The notes under the pieces are model-generated. The model was not told where the DNA came from. It was given only the letters and a program-made list of their open reading frames with translations, and ran no database searches. 64,000 bases of DNA, from NCBI GenBank assembly GCA_029204225.1, contig CM055098.1, positions 48,756,088 through 48,820,087 of the forward strand, written 5' to 3'. Below are positions 44,150 to 55,332 of the stretch, piece after piece (the stretch's first letter is position 1; every line of letters begins with the position of its first letter). Made by a program: the position numbers and the translations under genes. This DNA comes from Diphasiastrum complanatum (Eukaryota > Streptophyta > Lycopodiopsida > Lycopodiales > Lycopodiaceae).

Positions 44150-45750
44150 GCCATGAGGATTTGATGCGATTAGGGTGGGGGAGTGATTGGCACGTCCCAT
44201 AGTATATTGGTTGATCGTCACTATCGCGGAGGAAGCAGGGATGAGGTCGCTGAGTTGCTTGAATCAGCACGATTCTCTCCAACGGCCCTTCCTAAAGAGG
44301 AGATTCGAGAAACGCGGAGTGTTGTTTTTATGTTGTGCCCATGTTAGTGATGGTGGTGGTGTGGTAGGATAGCACGCTCTGACAATGAGAGTGAGTGCAT
44401 TGAATACAACACAATTTTGATTACAACGCGTCTGCATGATGAATGCGTGGTCCATCTGCGTCGCATTAGGGACGAACCAACCCCCGGCTCCGCATGCATG
44501 CACGGCATGCATCGCATGAGTGCCTACGGCGTAGAGGACTTAGGGGGCACAACTGTATATAGTACATACCACCAGACTCTCTAGTACCAAAGTGCTGCTT
44601 TGCAGTCTGCTGCTGCCGCTGCATGGCCAAGGTATTCAGAGGGTCGCGTAAGTTGTACCTCGTTGTCGCTCTTCCTGGCTGACCGGTCTAACCTGAGATT
44701 CCATTCCCATCCAGGCTCTTCAGAATCCAGATCCATCCTTCCTCGAGGATCGAAGCCACTAGGCACCAAACCCTAGTCTTATTCCTCCCGAAGAGTCCTG
44801 ACTCCTCATCTGAGACTGGTCACTGAGCATCTCCTTCCTAGCTGCAGCGACTACTGACCAGTGACCAGTCACACCGTTCTGAGCTTCTGATCTACGTGTG
44901 CTCACAGGCCATCATGGCCTGCGTGCATGAAGCACCGATGTGTGCGCCACATAGTCCGGACGTCGCTTAGCTGACGGCAGGATTGCACGCGCACACATGG
45001 TCTCATGATGATAGGCACTGGCTGTGCGTTGTTCGAGGCACAGCCCCCGTGACGCAACAGCATCTCTACAGCAACAATCCAAGCCAAGTCCAAGTTCCAA
45101 GTTCCAAACCTCCAATTCCCGAATCCCGTTTCAGTTCGTTGTAGTTAACGATGTTGCCCCCTCGCAACTTCACAATATCCCTGTCGGAATGTTCATCATC
45201 TCTGTTCTCTGTAGCATAGACTGGTCAGAAGTGGGCTGTGGGCTCTCCCTCTGAACTCTGTGCTGAGATGCGCAAAAGCCCAAGACCTTATCCCAGCAAA
45301 CGGATGGCGAGGCTAGCTGTAGCAGCAGCCAAGCGTCCAAATTTCTCTGTTTTGCGCTGGCCATGACATGATGCTGTAAATTTCCCCATCATGCGAGGCC
45401 TGTTGCAGAGATTCCTGCGGACGTGCACCACCTCCTTCCTCAGTTCTTGCAAGGGCCTGTCATATCTGTCGCTAAGTCTTACGCAATCCCCCTAGTCTTT
45501 GCTTCTCCATCTCCTTCTCCTTCTCCTTCTCCATCTCCTCCTGCTGCTGCGACTCCTTGTCATCTCCCGTCCTCATGCTTGCGTTTTCATCCCCACGATC
45601 CAAATTAGTAGGCTTAGGCTTGGAATGCAAAAAAAGGGAATTGAACTGAGATTAGGTGTACATACATGCATACGTAGGCGTGACCAACACGGGACTGGCA
45701 ACCTTCGTCATAGATGTGGGTCACGTGCAATCGTCCCATGACGTGACTGA
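44150..45750 (-). promoter_or_regulatory. GC-richer island, possible promoter region
   Basis: This 1.6-kb block is GC-richer than everything around it and has many CpG and GCATGC-type words. On the minus strand it holds a telo-box (AAACCCTA, near 44,766-44,773), a common element near plant transcription starts, then a candidate first exon. No TATA box was pinned down. The role is inferred from composition only. Confidence 0.3.
44659..44736 (-). CDS. candidate first exon, unrecognised gene
   Basis: On the minus strand, just inside the GC-rich island and downstream of the telo-box, ATG at 44,736 opens 26 codons starting MDLDSEEPGWEWNLRLD. They end at a GAG/GTACAA donor at 44,659. An alternative donor is CAG/GTTAGA inside it. 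No following exon was recognised in the AT-rich sequence below. It is a weak candidate that rests on context and could be chance. Confidence 0.2.
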
Positions 45751-45821
45751 GCAAATTTATTGATTGCATTTCCTCCTCATGACTCAGGTGACAAGTCACA
45801 ACGAGCTGGGGTTAGTTAGCC

Positions 45822-46235
45822 CAGTGTTATGGAAACCTCTTTGAGGTTTCCTTTCAATTTCTGCATTTTTTTAAAGTTATTGGTTTTTAAATTTTTTTTG
45901 CCTCCGAGATCTTCCATCTCATATCTTTTGTCGACAAAACATTAAAAATTCATTTTATTGACTCAATAAACTTAGGTAACCCAACTTTATAAGGATCCAT
46001 GAGCTAGTTTACTAAACAAAGGCAGTGTTCGAGAAACCTTTTCGAGGTTCGATCCCTCCAATTTTCTACATTTTTTTAGAAGTCGTCGATTTTTGAATTT
46101 TTTTGCCTTTTAGATCTTGCATCTTAAACTTTTGCCAACAAAATATTAGAAATTTGCTTTAATAAATTATCTTATTAACTAAAAAAAAATTAATGTGACC
46201 TAAGTTTCCTAAGGATCTATTTACTTTACTTTACA
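45822..46235. repeat. 201-bp diverged tandem duplication
   Basis: CAGTGTTATGGAAACCTCTT at 45,822 and CAGTGTTCGAGAAACCTTTT at 46,023 start two copies. Both go on to an AATTT-CTRCATTTTTTTA block, a GATCTTNCATCT block and an AAGGATC block in the same order. Confidence 0.75.
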
Positions 46236-47608
46236 CAAATTTCTTCCGTAAGAAAATGGTAAACATAAAATTTTCTACATTTAAAAAAAGTTGTTCTTCT
46301 TCTAAGAGTCATCAACAGCTTCTTGTAAGTTCTCTATGAAATTGATTTTTGGAAAAAGATGTCAATTTCATCCTATACTTTGCCGGCTTTTCCAAACACA
46401 AGATCAAGGAGTGATCTTCTAGCTTGAAGAAGAGGAATAAAGTGTGAGAAAGAAAAGATAAGAGATCATGTGGTTGAAAAAATAGGAATACACCATAAGG
46501 GATCCCTCTCCTTGCTTGAGAGGAATCCATGCATCTCCTTGCTCACAATTTATTCCCCATTTTAAAGCCACATGAAGATCATTCTAAGACTGAAGACCAT
46601 ATCCTATACATCTAACGATGTATCATACATGAGCATTTATAGCATCTCCTTGAGTGGCAATGATTTAGGATTCTAGGCTATGTTTTGGTCAAAATTGCTT
46701 GTTTTTTCATGGTTTTTGAGACAAAATAGATAGAATGAACCAAAATCAAGCAAGATCAGATCAATTAGATAGTTATAATCCTGTAAATTGGGTTGCATGT
46801 GTTGTAAAAAACGTTTCTTGCCATAAATTTCCAATTGATGATTGTGAAAAAACCGAAAAAAGGGCAAAAATTATGTTTTTTGTTTATTTTTTCATAAAAT
46901 TGGATAGTAGTGGGTTGTAGAACACCAATTAAAGCTTATAAAGAGATGAATCATAGTCTTTAGAAGCTGTCCTTGAAGTTAGAGCCAAGAATTTCTAGCA
47001 ATTGAACTTGTAGGAAGTAAAAAAAGGGCAAAATTTATCTATTTTTCATGATTTTTGGGGGTTGGATTTCTCTAAGCTTAAGTTTCAATTCCATCAACTT
47101 TGAGCCTATTTTGACTTCTATAAATCAAGAAATCATGGTTCTCAGCCCATATTGCTTCATAGGACTATATGAAGGCTTCATGGAACTGTAATTGACCATT
47201 TTGTTGGTAGCATCAGTTTTAAGCTTGGTGTGGTGTTTGCACGTATTTTGATGGATTGGCCTACAAAAAGTATGCCCTGCTATAGTTTTTTTTGGCTATT
47301 CTGAACTCGCACGTGTGAATTCTAGGTGGCAGACTGATGTGGCAGGTGTCTTGTTCACTAGGTCTCCCACTGTTCTAAGCTTTACAACATCTAATTTGGT
47401 GTCCTGTAGCCAAAGATATGATCATTTGAAGTTTTGCAATTTTGTGAGTAAAATTGGAAAAATTTTCTTGAATTATCTATGAAATGTACCAAAAATAGTG
47501 ATTTGACTATGTTGGAGTCAATTTCAGTCAGATTTGATCAATTGTACTTCACTACGACTTAATCAGATATTGACTAGTTTTAGTAATTCCAAGAATAGAT
47601 AAATCGAG
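46236..47608. other. AT-rich leader to the Gypsy element
   Basis: No coding frame. This is probably the untranslated leader and perhaps the 5' LTR of the Gypsy element that begins coding at 47,609, but no LTR edges or primer site could be defined. Confidence 0.35.
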
Positions 47609-48611
47609 ATGGCCGAAGAAAATTCAAATCAAGCTATGAATCTAGGTGCACCATCTTATATGGTGATTTGTCAGCAGTTGAGTACGGCGCTCAATGATAT
47701 GAATAATCGTAATCAAATGAGCGACCAACAAAGGGAAGTTTTGTTGAGCCAGGTCAAGTTGATGTCTTCACCCAATCTCGGTTTTCAACCAGAGATTTAT
47801 TCTGGGGAGAAGAAGGAGAAGAAACCCGAAGTCATTGAAGATTGGCTCACTAAGTGGAGCAGTTACTTCAACTTGCGTGGAGTTCGAGATGAGAAAAAAA
47901 ATTGAAAGTGTCGTGGTGGATGATGTTGACTACTACTTGAAGTTCATGAATTGCAAAATGGGTACAAAAGGCTTGGACTCTTATATCTAGGAATTCATGG
48001 ACCTATGGAATAGGGTTCCATCATTCGATGCAAAGTTGGCACTTTGGCAGTTTGTCCTAGGTTTGCCAGCCGACTATCAAAACAAATGTAGGTGAAATGT
48101 GCTTCAAAGCCTCGAGGATGCGTTTTAGATTTCGAAAGCATATGATTCCACAGTGGTGACATCCAGGAAGCAGTTTGCGCAAATTCCAACTGCTTTGAAA
48201 ACCAAGAAGGGAAAGAAGCACGGTCCAGACCAAGCAAAATATTAAATTGATGAATTAGATAAAGCAACATCACAACCCAAGAAGCCGAAGAGAAAGAGAT
48301 TTAAGAAATCTATGTCCCGGGAAAAGGCTAAAATAGAGAACTTATGTTTCGTCTGTAAGAAGCCTGGACATATGATGAAGTTTTGTCCGAAAAGGATGAA
48401 AATGTCTGCTCATATGATTGAGATCCCAGGAGGCAATGGTAAGACTTTGGAAATTAACCTGAGAAATTGTGAGTGTGAATGTTCTTTCAGTACTACTTCC
48501 TTCTTGCCTAATGAACTTTTCCGTTTAACTAGCACGATTAAAGATCAAGAAGTGAGTATTCTATTGGATAGAGGTTCAACTCATAATTTTATTAATTCTT
48601 GTCTTATGTAG
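47609..48611 (+). pseudogene. Gypsy gag and protease remnant
   Basis: ATG at 47,609 opens MAEENSNQAMNLGAP, and the frame shifts near 47,900 after VRDEKK. It continues in another frame with VDDVDYYLKFMNC and LWNRVPSF (stops at several points), reaches the zinc knuckle near 48,350 and the protease motif near 48,565, and stops at 48,611. Confidence 0.75.
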
Positions 48612-49094
48612 TAACCCAGCTTGGAAACTGAAGCCAGCAATCATAGATATAAAGTTTGTCTAGCTTCCGGAGTAGAGTTGTAGACTTGGAACGTAAAAGT
48701 CTCGAAGATCCCAGTTTTGCTACAAGGACACTTAGAATCTATACCTAGCCCATATTGATTTAATTTTAGGTTATGAGTTGTTATCTAGTAAATCGCCTTC
48801 TTTGATAATTGATTTTCAGAAATATGTTCTCACTTTCAAGGAGGGTGATAAGGTAGTTATATTATTTGGTAGTAATTTTGTACGTCCGTTGGATAAGATT
48901 TCTGCAGTTAATGAAATGGAAGCATTGGATTATTCTGAGTATGAAGTTTTTTCTATTTTTGCTATTCCAGTTGTGGATGTCCCTGAAATGAATCTAAATG
49001 GTTGTGAATTCTCAACAATTCTTAACTCAGTAAATCTAGATAATGAACAAGCAATGATGAAGGAACAAATCATAAATGAATTTAGAGATGTTTT

Positions 49095-49831
49095 TGTTGA
49101 ATTTCACACGTGTGGACTGTCCACTACATGTACTTGTGATCTCCTAAGGTGTGTAGATGCACCAAGATCAAGACTAGATTGAGATTCAAGATCAATCTTG
49201 AATCCTATGGCAAAAACACACTACTACATGCATTCAATCACTTCCAACTCTCACTCACACGTGTGGGAAGTATTCAAAAAATAATCTAAGTAAAAACAAG
49301 CTGCTCTCCTCGGGTAGAGAGAGAAAATACATCAAGAGCTCTCGGGTAGAGAGAGAAAGCTAGAAATCCAATAACTCACAAAATCCATGAAATCACCAAA
49401 TCAATTGAATTCAAAATGAGGAGTACAATGATACTAGTAGGTCCACGAGCTACCACTATGCTTAACTATGATTGGACCACATTTTGTCACCTCTTGATCC
49501 TATTGGATCATTGATCTATGCACCTCTTAATTCTATTGGACTATATTCAAGCACACCTCAATTTCCTATTGGACCTCTCAAGGTTCCACCTCTATATCCT
49601 ATTGGACCTCTTGGAATTCATCAAACAAAAACTTTACACTTGTCTACACTCTAATTAGCAAGTGTTTAGCCTCTTACTCTATTTTGGCTCAATAGTGGCA
49701 TTACAAGTGGAAATGCATAATTTGCCATCTATGCCAAATTTATTCCTATCAACATCCTACACCTAGATGCTTGATGTAAAAAACATAAGACCCCTATATC
49801 TAACATAGATAATCTTTTTCAATTCTTCACA
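49095..49831 (-). repeat. 3' LTR of the young Copia element
   Basis: 737 bp and, by eye, identical to 54,596-55,332. It contains two copies of CACACGTGTG (49,105-49,114 and 49,256-49,265) and two copies of a TCGGGTAGAGAGAGAAA phrase. A CCTATTGGA(C/T)-like phrase recurs five times between 49,498 and 49,605. Confidence 0.95.
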
Positions 49832-49841
49832 CTCCTCCTAA
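49832..49841 (-). other. polypurine tract
   Basis: AGGAGGAGTG on the minus strand directly precedes the 3' LTR. It primes plus-strand synthesis during reverse transcription. Confidence 0.8.
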
Positions 49842-49849
49842 AAAATTAT

Positions 49850-52800
49850 CTATGAAGATTTGAGCATTGATCTTGATATAACTCCAAGATTAGATCTATG
49901 CTTGATGAAAGCACTTTTGCTCAAAGGCTTGGTGAGTAGATCGGCAATACAAGAGGACGAGTTGACATGCTCCAAATAGATTTCTCCTCCAATAAGCTTT
50001 TCTCTCACAAAATGGTGTGCCACTTCTATGTGCTTGCTTCTTGCATGAAATATGGGATTATTGGCAAGAGCTTGGGCCGAGATGTTATCACACTTGATCA
50101 TTGGTAGATCATCCTCCTTGATGCACTTTAGTTCCATTAATAACCTCTTGATCCAAAGCACTTCTTTGGTAGTTGTAGTGAGTGCTTTGTACTCGGCCTC
50201 ACATGAAGAGAGAGATATAGTATCTTGCTTTTTGGAAAGCCAAGATATTAGATTGCCTCCAAGAAAGATAGTGTATGCACTAATAGACTTCCGATCCATT
50301 TTGTCACTTGCAAAGTCCGAATCCGAGTAGCCAATAATGGATAGATCTTCACTTTTATAGAGTAGACCATAATCACAAGATGAAGATACATATCTTAAAA
50401 TCCTCTTGGCCATCTTCCAATGATGGATCTTAGGTTCTTGCATAAATTGACTCAATTTGTGCACACAAAAACTAAGATCGGGCCTAGTAATAGTAAGCCA
50501 AATCAAGGAGCCTATAAGACTCCTAAAAAGTGTGATGTCCTCAAAGGATATTTCATCACCTTTATTAGGATCTTTTACAATTTGCTCCATTGGAGTATCT
50601 ATGCTCTTAGAATTTTCCATATGGAATTTTTTCAACATAGAGTGAGCATATCTAGATTGGCATATAAAGACATGATTTTCATAAAAATCAATTTCTAGGC
50701 CTAGGATGTAATGTATCTCTCCTAGATCTTGCATTTTAAACTCACATCCAAGTGCTAGCTTGGTTTCATCAACTAGCTTGATACAACTTCCACAAAGAAT
50801 AATGTCATCAACATAAATTAGAAGAATGACAATATTGCTATCAACAAACTTTAGATACATGGAAGGATCATAGTCACTAAGAGTAAATCCTAGTGATATA
50901 AGGAAAGAGTTAAGTCTTGAATACCATGATCTTGGTGCTTGCTTGAGTCCATAAAGACTTTTGAAGAGCAAGCACACTTTGGACTCATCCTTGATGAATC
51001 CTTGAGGTTGTTCCATATAGATCTCCTCCTCAAGATAACCATTTAGAAAAGCATTGGATACATCTAATTGGAACACCTTCCACTTGAAAAAACAAGCAAG
51101 AGAAATAAGAATTCTTATTGTCACCATTTTTGCAACGGGTGCAAAGGTTTCCTCATAATCAAGACCATGGATTTGAGCAAATCCTTTGGCACATAATCTT
51201 GCTTTATGCTTGTTGATGGTGCCATCATGATTGAACTTGATCCGAAATACCCACTTGCAACCAATCACATGCTTGTTGGAAGGAGGATCCACAAGTTCCC
51301 AAGTATTGTTGGTGATCAATGCATCATACTCTTGCTTCATGGCATCATACCATTCCTTGGTATTAAGTGCCTCTTGTACATTCTTTGGCTCTTCATGAGA
51401 GACATAAAAAACATAATTAGTGGAATCAAGATCCACTTGTTTGCCTTTGTCAACATATGAGAGCCTCTTAGGCTCGGATCTATCTCTCATGGATCTTCTT
51501 GGTGAAAAAATCCGAGGAGAGTCTTCTTCAAATCTCGACCCCATCACATCATGATTGTCTTCAAAATCAATAATTGATGATGCATCCATAGATTTCTTGA
51601 TCTCGGCCTCTTCAAATGATGAGTGTTGATTTTCATGAAAGACAACATCTCTACTTTCAATAACTTGAGAAGTAGAGAGTATAAAGACTCTATAGGCCTT
51701 CTTGGTGGATGAGTATCCAACCATGATCCCTTTGCATGCACTAGGATCTTCCTTCTTCCTTGTTTCCAAGGGCATATGGACAAAGCATAAGCATCCAAAA
51801 ATTCTAAGGTGATCAACCTTAGGCTTCTTCAAAAATAAGATTTCATATGGTGACTTTCCTCCAAGAGCTATATGTGGGAGCCTATTGCAAAGATAATTTG
51901 CACAATTGATGGCTTCTCCCCAAAAATCTTTGGGCAAAGATGCCTCAATTCTCATAGATTTTGCACATTCACATAGAGATCTATTCTTTCTCTCGGCCAC
52001 TCCATTTTGAGATGGAGAGTAGGCACAAGAAAATTCTCTTTTAATGCCTTCAAGCTCACAAAAGTCTTGAAATTTATTGGAGATATATTCACCACCTCCA
52101 TCACTTCTAAGAGCTTTAATCTTGAATGAGAATTGCTTCTCTACATAAGCTTTGAAAATAAGGAAATGATCAAACACCATAGATTTTGAAGCAAGAAGAT
52201 ATATCCAAGTGAATCTTGTGTAATCATCAATGAAAGTAACAAAACAAGTGGCTCCTCCCTTGCTTGTAGTTGATGAGAAATGCACATCCGAGTGGATTAA
52301 CTCCAAAGGATGCTTGCTTTTGATAGAAGATCTTGTAAATGGCTTTTTGTGAGATTTAGCAATAGCACAAGCCTCACAAGGCTTGATCTTCTTGGAGAAT
52401 GACTTTGGCAAGCCAATAGCTTTGGATTCTTTGATCATAGAGAGCATGGATTTGTAGTTGGGATGTCCCAACCTCCTATGCCATAATTCCTCCATAGAGA
52501 GCTTGTTCACAAGAGCAACATTACAAGCATTCACATACTCATTTGGATCTAGTTTATAGATGCCACCAAATCTAGATCCTAATGCAAGTATCTCATCATT
52601 CTTCTTGATAGTGCAAGTATCAACATTGAATTTTACATCAAGGCCATTATCAAGCAATTGACCAACACTAATAAGATTCTTGGTAAGCTTAGGTACATAA
52701 AGAACTCTAGAGAGAGAAAGAACTTTAGAGGATGCAAGCTTCAAGGGAATGTTCCCTATGCCTTCAATAGGACATTCAAAATCATTTGCAGTGTATATTG

Positions 52801-53893
52801 ATTTCTTCACTCCATCATAAGGTGCAATAGAAGAGAAAGAGTCCTTGGAGCTACACATATGTGAAGAGGCTCCACTATCAATATACCATAGGCCGTCCTT
52901 CTTGAAAGGAGTAGATGAGAAACTAGAGACCATAAGAGATCCCTCTCCATCACTTGCAATAGTGTCTTCCTTCTCATTGGTAATATTGGCTTGCTTGAGT
53001 TGATTCTTCTTTTTGAAGCAATTGGTGGCATAATGACCTTTCTTGCCACAATAAAAGCACTTGATCTTCTTCTTCTTCTTGAGCTTGGATGATGAAGCAT
53101 TAGAGGAATCATCTTCCTCCTCATCTTTGTCTTTGGATTTGACTTTGTCCTTGCTTGAGGATTGTTGATGTTGGTTCTTGCTCCTCTCTTTGTGCTTATC
53201 CTTGGCAAAAAGAGCTTTGCCATCATTATGAGTGAGAGAAAGCTTGTCCATCCTCAAGAGCTTATACTCTTGTCTTGATTCTTCTGAAATTAGCACACTT
53301 TGGAGAGCCTCCAAACTTGGTAGCTCCTCCTTAATGGCATAGGATTGGACAAGATTATCAAATTCACTTCTCAAGCCATTGAGAATGACTTGAACTAGCT
53401 CATTTTGATTGATGGAATCACCAATACAAGCAAGCTCTCTATGAATATCTTTTACTCTCAAAACATAACTAGATGCACTCTCATCACTCTTTTGGCTACT
53501 TTGAAAGATTTGATTCCTAAGAGTGAGAAGCCTAGAGGTATTCTTAGCCTCATAGATAGTCTTGAGACAATCCCAAGCTTCTTTGGCTGCTGTACAAGTA
53601 CCTATCTCCCTCAATATCTCATTAGAGACATTCATCTTAATGTAGTGGAGAGCCATCCTAGCTCTCTTTTTGTATTTTTGAACCTCTTGAAGAACTTGTG
53701 GTTCTTCTTCAAGGCCAAGAACTATGTCCATCACGTCTTGAAGGATCAAGATGGACTCCATCCTCATTTTCCAAATTGAATAATTTGAAGTGGTCAATCT
53801 TTCACTTGGTTCCAACAAGGATGAACCCATTGAAGACATTTGAAGTGAAGAAAACTCAGATGATGAACAATAAATGTTGTTACACACTTTCAA
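49850..53893 (-). CDS. Copia Gag-Pol polyprotein, intact
   Basis: An uninterrupted frame of 1,347 residues. Domains in order: Gag (UBN2-like) about 25-230; a lysine-rich linker; CCHC zinc knuckle C279/C282/H287/C292; aspartic protease with D339-S-G; pre-integrase zinc site H472/H477/C506/C509; integrase core with D536, D598 and E634; reverse transcriptase about 865-1,110 with Y1027-V-D-D; RNase H about 1,185-1,320 with SDSDFASD and SSCEAEY; and an ADLLTKPL end motif. All key catalytic residues are present. The product is cut by its own protease to yield the particle protein and the enzymes that copy the element RNA and insert the DNA. The first ATG is used here; Met19 or Met22 are nearby alternatives and fit the usual Copia Gag start as well. 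The leader from the primer site is about 690 bases. Confidence 0.95.
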   Translation of the reverse strand: MKVCNNIYCSSSEFSSLQMSSMGSSLLEPSERLTTSNYSIWKMRMESILILQDVMDIVLGLEEEPQVLQEVQKYKKRARMALHYIKMNVSNEILREIGTCTAAKEAWDCLKTIYEAKNTSRLLTLRNQIFQSSQKSDESASSYVLRVKDIHRELACIGDSINQNELVQVILNGLRSEFDNLVQSYAIKEELPSLEALQSVLISEESRQEYKLLRMDKLSLTHNDGKALFAKDKHKERSKNQHQQSSSKDKVKSKDKDEEEDDSSNASSSKLKKKKKIKCFYCGKKGHYATNCFKKKNQLKQANITNEKEDTIASDGEGSLMVSSFSSTPFKKDGLWYIDSGASSHMCSSKDSFSSIAPYDGVKKSIYTANDFECPIEGIGNIPLKLASSKVLSLSRVLYVPKLTKNLISVGQLLDNGLDVKFNVDTCTIKKNDEILALGSRFGGIYKLDPNEYVNACNVALVNKLSMEELWHRRLGHPNYKSMLSMIKESKAIGLPKSFSKKIKPCEACAIAKSHKKPFTRSSIKSKHPLELIHSDVHFSSTTSKGGATCFVTFIDDYTRFTWIYLLASKSMVFDHFLIFKAYVEKQFSFKIKALRSDGGGEYISNKFQDFCELEGIKREFSCAYSPSQNGVAERKNRSLCECAKSMRIEASLPKDFWGEAINCANYLCNRLPHIALGGKSPYEILFLKKPKVDHLRIFGCLCFVHMPLETRKKEDPSACKGIMVGYSSTKKAYRVFILSTSQVIESRDVVFHENQHSSFEEAEIKKSMDASSIIDFEDNHDVMGSRFEEDSPRIFSPRRSMRDRSEPKRLSYVDKGKQVDLDSTNYVFYVSHEEPKNVQEALNTKEWYDAMKQEYDALITNNTWELVDPPSNKHVIGCKWVFRIKFNHDGTINKHKARLCAKGFAQIHGLDYEETFAPVAKMVTIRILISLACFFKWKVFQLDVSNAFLNGYLEEEIYMEQPQGFIKDESKVCLLFKSLYGLKQAPRSWYSRLNSFLISLGFTLSDYDPSMYLKFVDSNIVILLIYVDDIILCGSCIKLVDETKLALGCEFKMQDLGEIHYILGLEIDFYENHVFICQSRYAHSMLKKFHMENSKSIDTPMEQIVKDPNKGDEISFEDITLFRSLIGSLIWLTITRPDLSFCVHKLSQFMQEPKIHHWKMAKRILRYVSSSCDYGLLYKSEDLSIIGYSDSDFASDKMDRKSISAYTIFLGGNLISWLSKKQDTISLSSCEAEYKALTTTTKEVLWIKRLLMELKCIKEDDLPMIKCDNISAQALANNPIFHARSKHIEVAHHFVREKLIGGEIYLEHVNSSSCIADLLTKPLSKSAFIKHRSNLGVISRSMLKSS

Positions 53894-54582
53894 TAGGATC
53901 CAATAATTGAGTACTATCTCCTCTTATGAAAGATCTTACAACAATTTGTGAATTGATTCTCACTAGCTACACAAATCTCTCTAAAACAAGATCTATTTCA
54001 CATCAAATGATGGAGTATAGGCAAAGTTAGGATCCAACACTCTTAGCACGTGTGAAATACACTAAGAAACCAAATTTGACTCAAATACAATGATATTGCA
54101 TGAAACAAAATGGCTAAGATCTCAAAACAGTGCCTAGATCACATATAGATGAGATTGGCAAGCATACAACTGTGATTTTGGATCAACCAAGCAATCTCTT
54201 GACCAAACCAAATGTGTCCACCCAGGTCTAGGTGCCCTACCTAACCCTCTTCAAAAGCTTATAACTTTTGATTGGCTCAACCAAATGGAATGAAACTGAT
54301 TGCAACAGAAACTAGACAAAAATAGCTTCAAAACAAGCTATCAAGCAAGATAAATGGATCAAACATGAGAGAGAACTTCCAAACTGAAATTGGATGTTCC
54401 TCACACGTGTCTGAGCACCTGATTCCGTACAGTACCAGATCAGACCCAATCAATGTCCTTTTGATCTCTTTTGATCCAAGATTGAACAAGATAGCTAGGA
54501 AAATGGGCCTTGACAATTTCTAGCTCAAGATTGATGAAAATTTTTCACTTAGATGGATCAAAATGCATGGTAACCTTAGGTA

Positions 54583-54595
54583 GGCTCTGATACCA
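54583..54595 (-). other. primer-binding site, initiator methionine tRNA
   Basis: On the minus strand TGGTATCAGAGCC directly follows the 5' LTR end. It is complementary to the 3' end of initiator methionine tRNA, the usual Copia primer. Confidence 0.9.
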
Positions 54596-55332
54596 TGTTG
54601 AATTTCACACGTGTGGACTGTCCACTACATGTACTTGTGATCTCCTAAGGTGTGTAGATGCACCAAGATCAAGACTAGATTGAGATTCAAGATCAATCTT
54701 GAATCCTATGGCAAAAACACACTACTACATGCATTCAATCACTTCCAACTCTCACTCACACGTGTGGGAAGTATTCAAAAAATAATCTAAGTAAAAACAA
54801 GCTGCTCTCCTCGGGTAGAGAGAGAAAATACATCAAGAGCTCTCGGGTAGAGAGAGAAAGCTAGAAATCCAATAACTCACAAAATCCATGAAATCACCAA
54901 ATCAATTGAATTCAAAATGAGGAGTACAATGATACTAGTAGGTCCACGAGCTACCACTATGCTTAACTATGATTGGACCACATTTTGTCACCTCTTGATC
55001 CTATTGGATCATTGATCTATGCACCTCTTAATTCTATTGGACTATATTCAAGCACACCTCAATTTCCTATTGGACCTCTCAAGGTTCCACCTCTATATCC
55101 TATTGGACCTCTTGGAATTCATCAAACAAAAACTTTACACTTGTCTACACTCTAATTAGCAAGTGTTTAGCCTCTTACTCTATTTTGGCTCAATAGTGGC
55201 ATTACAAGTGGAAATGCATAATTTGCCATCTATGCCAAATTTATTCCTATCAACATCCTACACCTAGATGCTTGATGTAAAAAACATAAGACCCCTATAT
55301 CTAACATAGATAATCTTTTTCAATTCTTCACA
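54596..55332 (-). repeat. 5' LTR of the young Copia element
   Basis: 737 bp and the promoter-side copy. The same internal motifs occur at a constant offset of 5,501 bases from the left copy. Confidence 0.95.

Larger units (their letters stand above)
49095..55332 (-). mobile_element. complete young Ty1/copia element
   Basis: A 6,238-bp element with LTRs at 49,095-49,831 and 54,596-55,332. Each is 737 bp, begins TGTTGAATTTCACACG on the plus strand and ends CTTCACA, and I saw no difference between them. The target duplication GTTTT sits at 49,090-49,094 and 55,333-55,337. The methionine-tRNA primer site (TGGTATCAGAGCC on the minus strand, 54,583-54,595) and the polypurine tract (AGGAGGAGTG, minus strand, 49,832-49,841) are both in place. 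The single polyprotein frame is open. Everything needed for autonomous movement appears present. It interrupts the RT-proximal reading frame of the Gypsy element. Confidence 0.95.

Noticed and set aside
45423-45741. Pro/Ser- and Leu-rich frames around 45,500
   Set aside because: They come from a short TCTCCTTCTCCTTC low-complexity stretch.
49472-49654. 60-residue frame repeated identically at 54,973-55,155
   Set aside because: It lies wholly inside the two Copia LTRs and reflects the CCTATTGGA-type internal repeats; not a gene.
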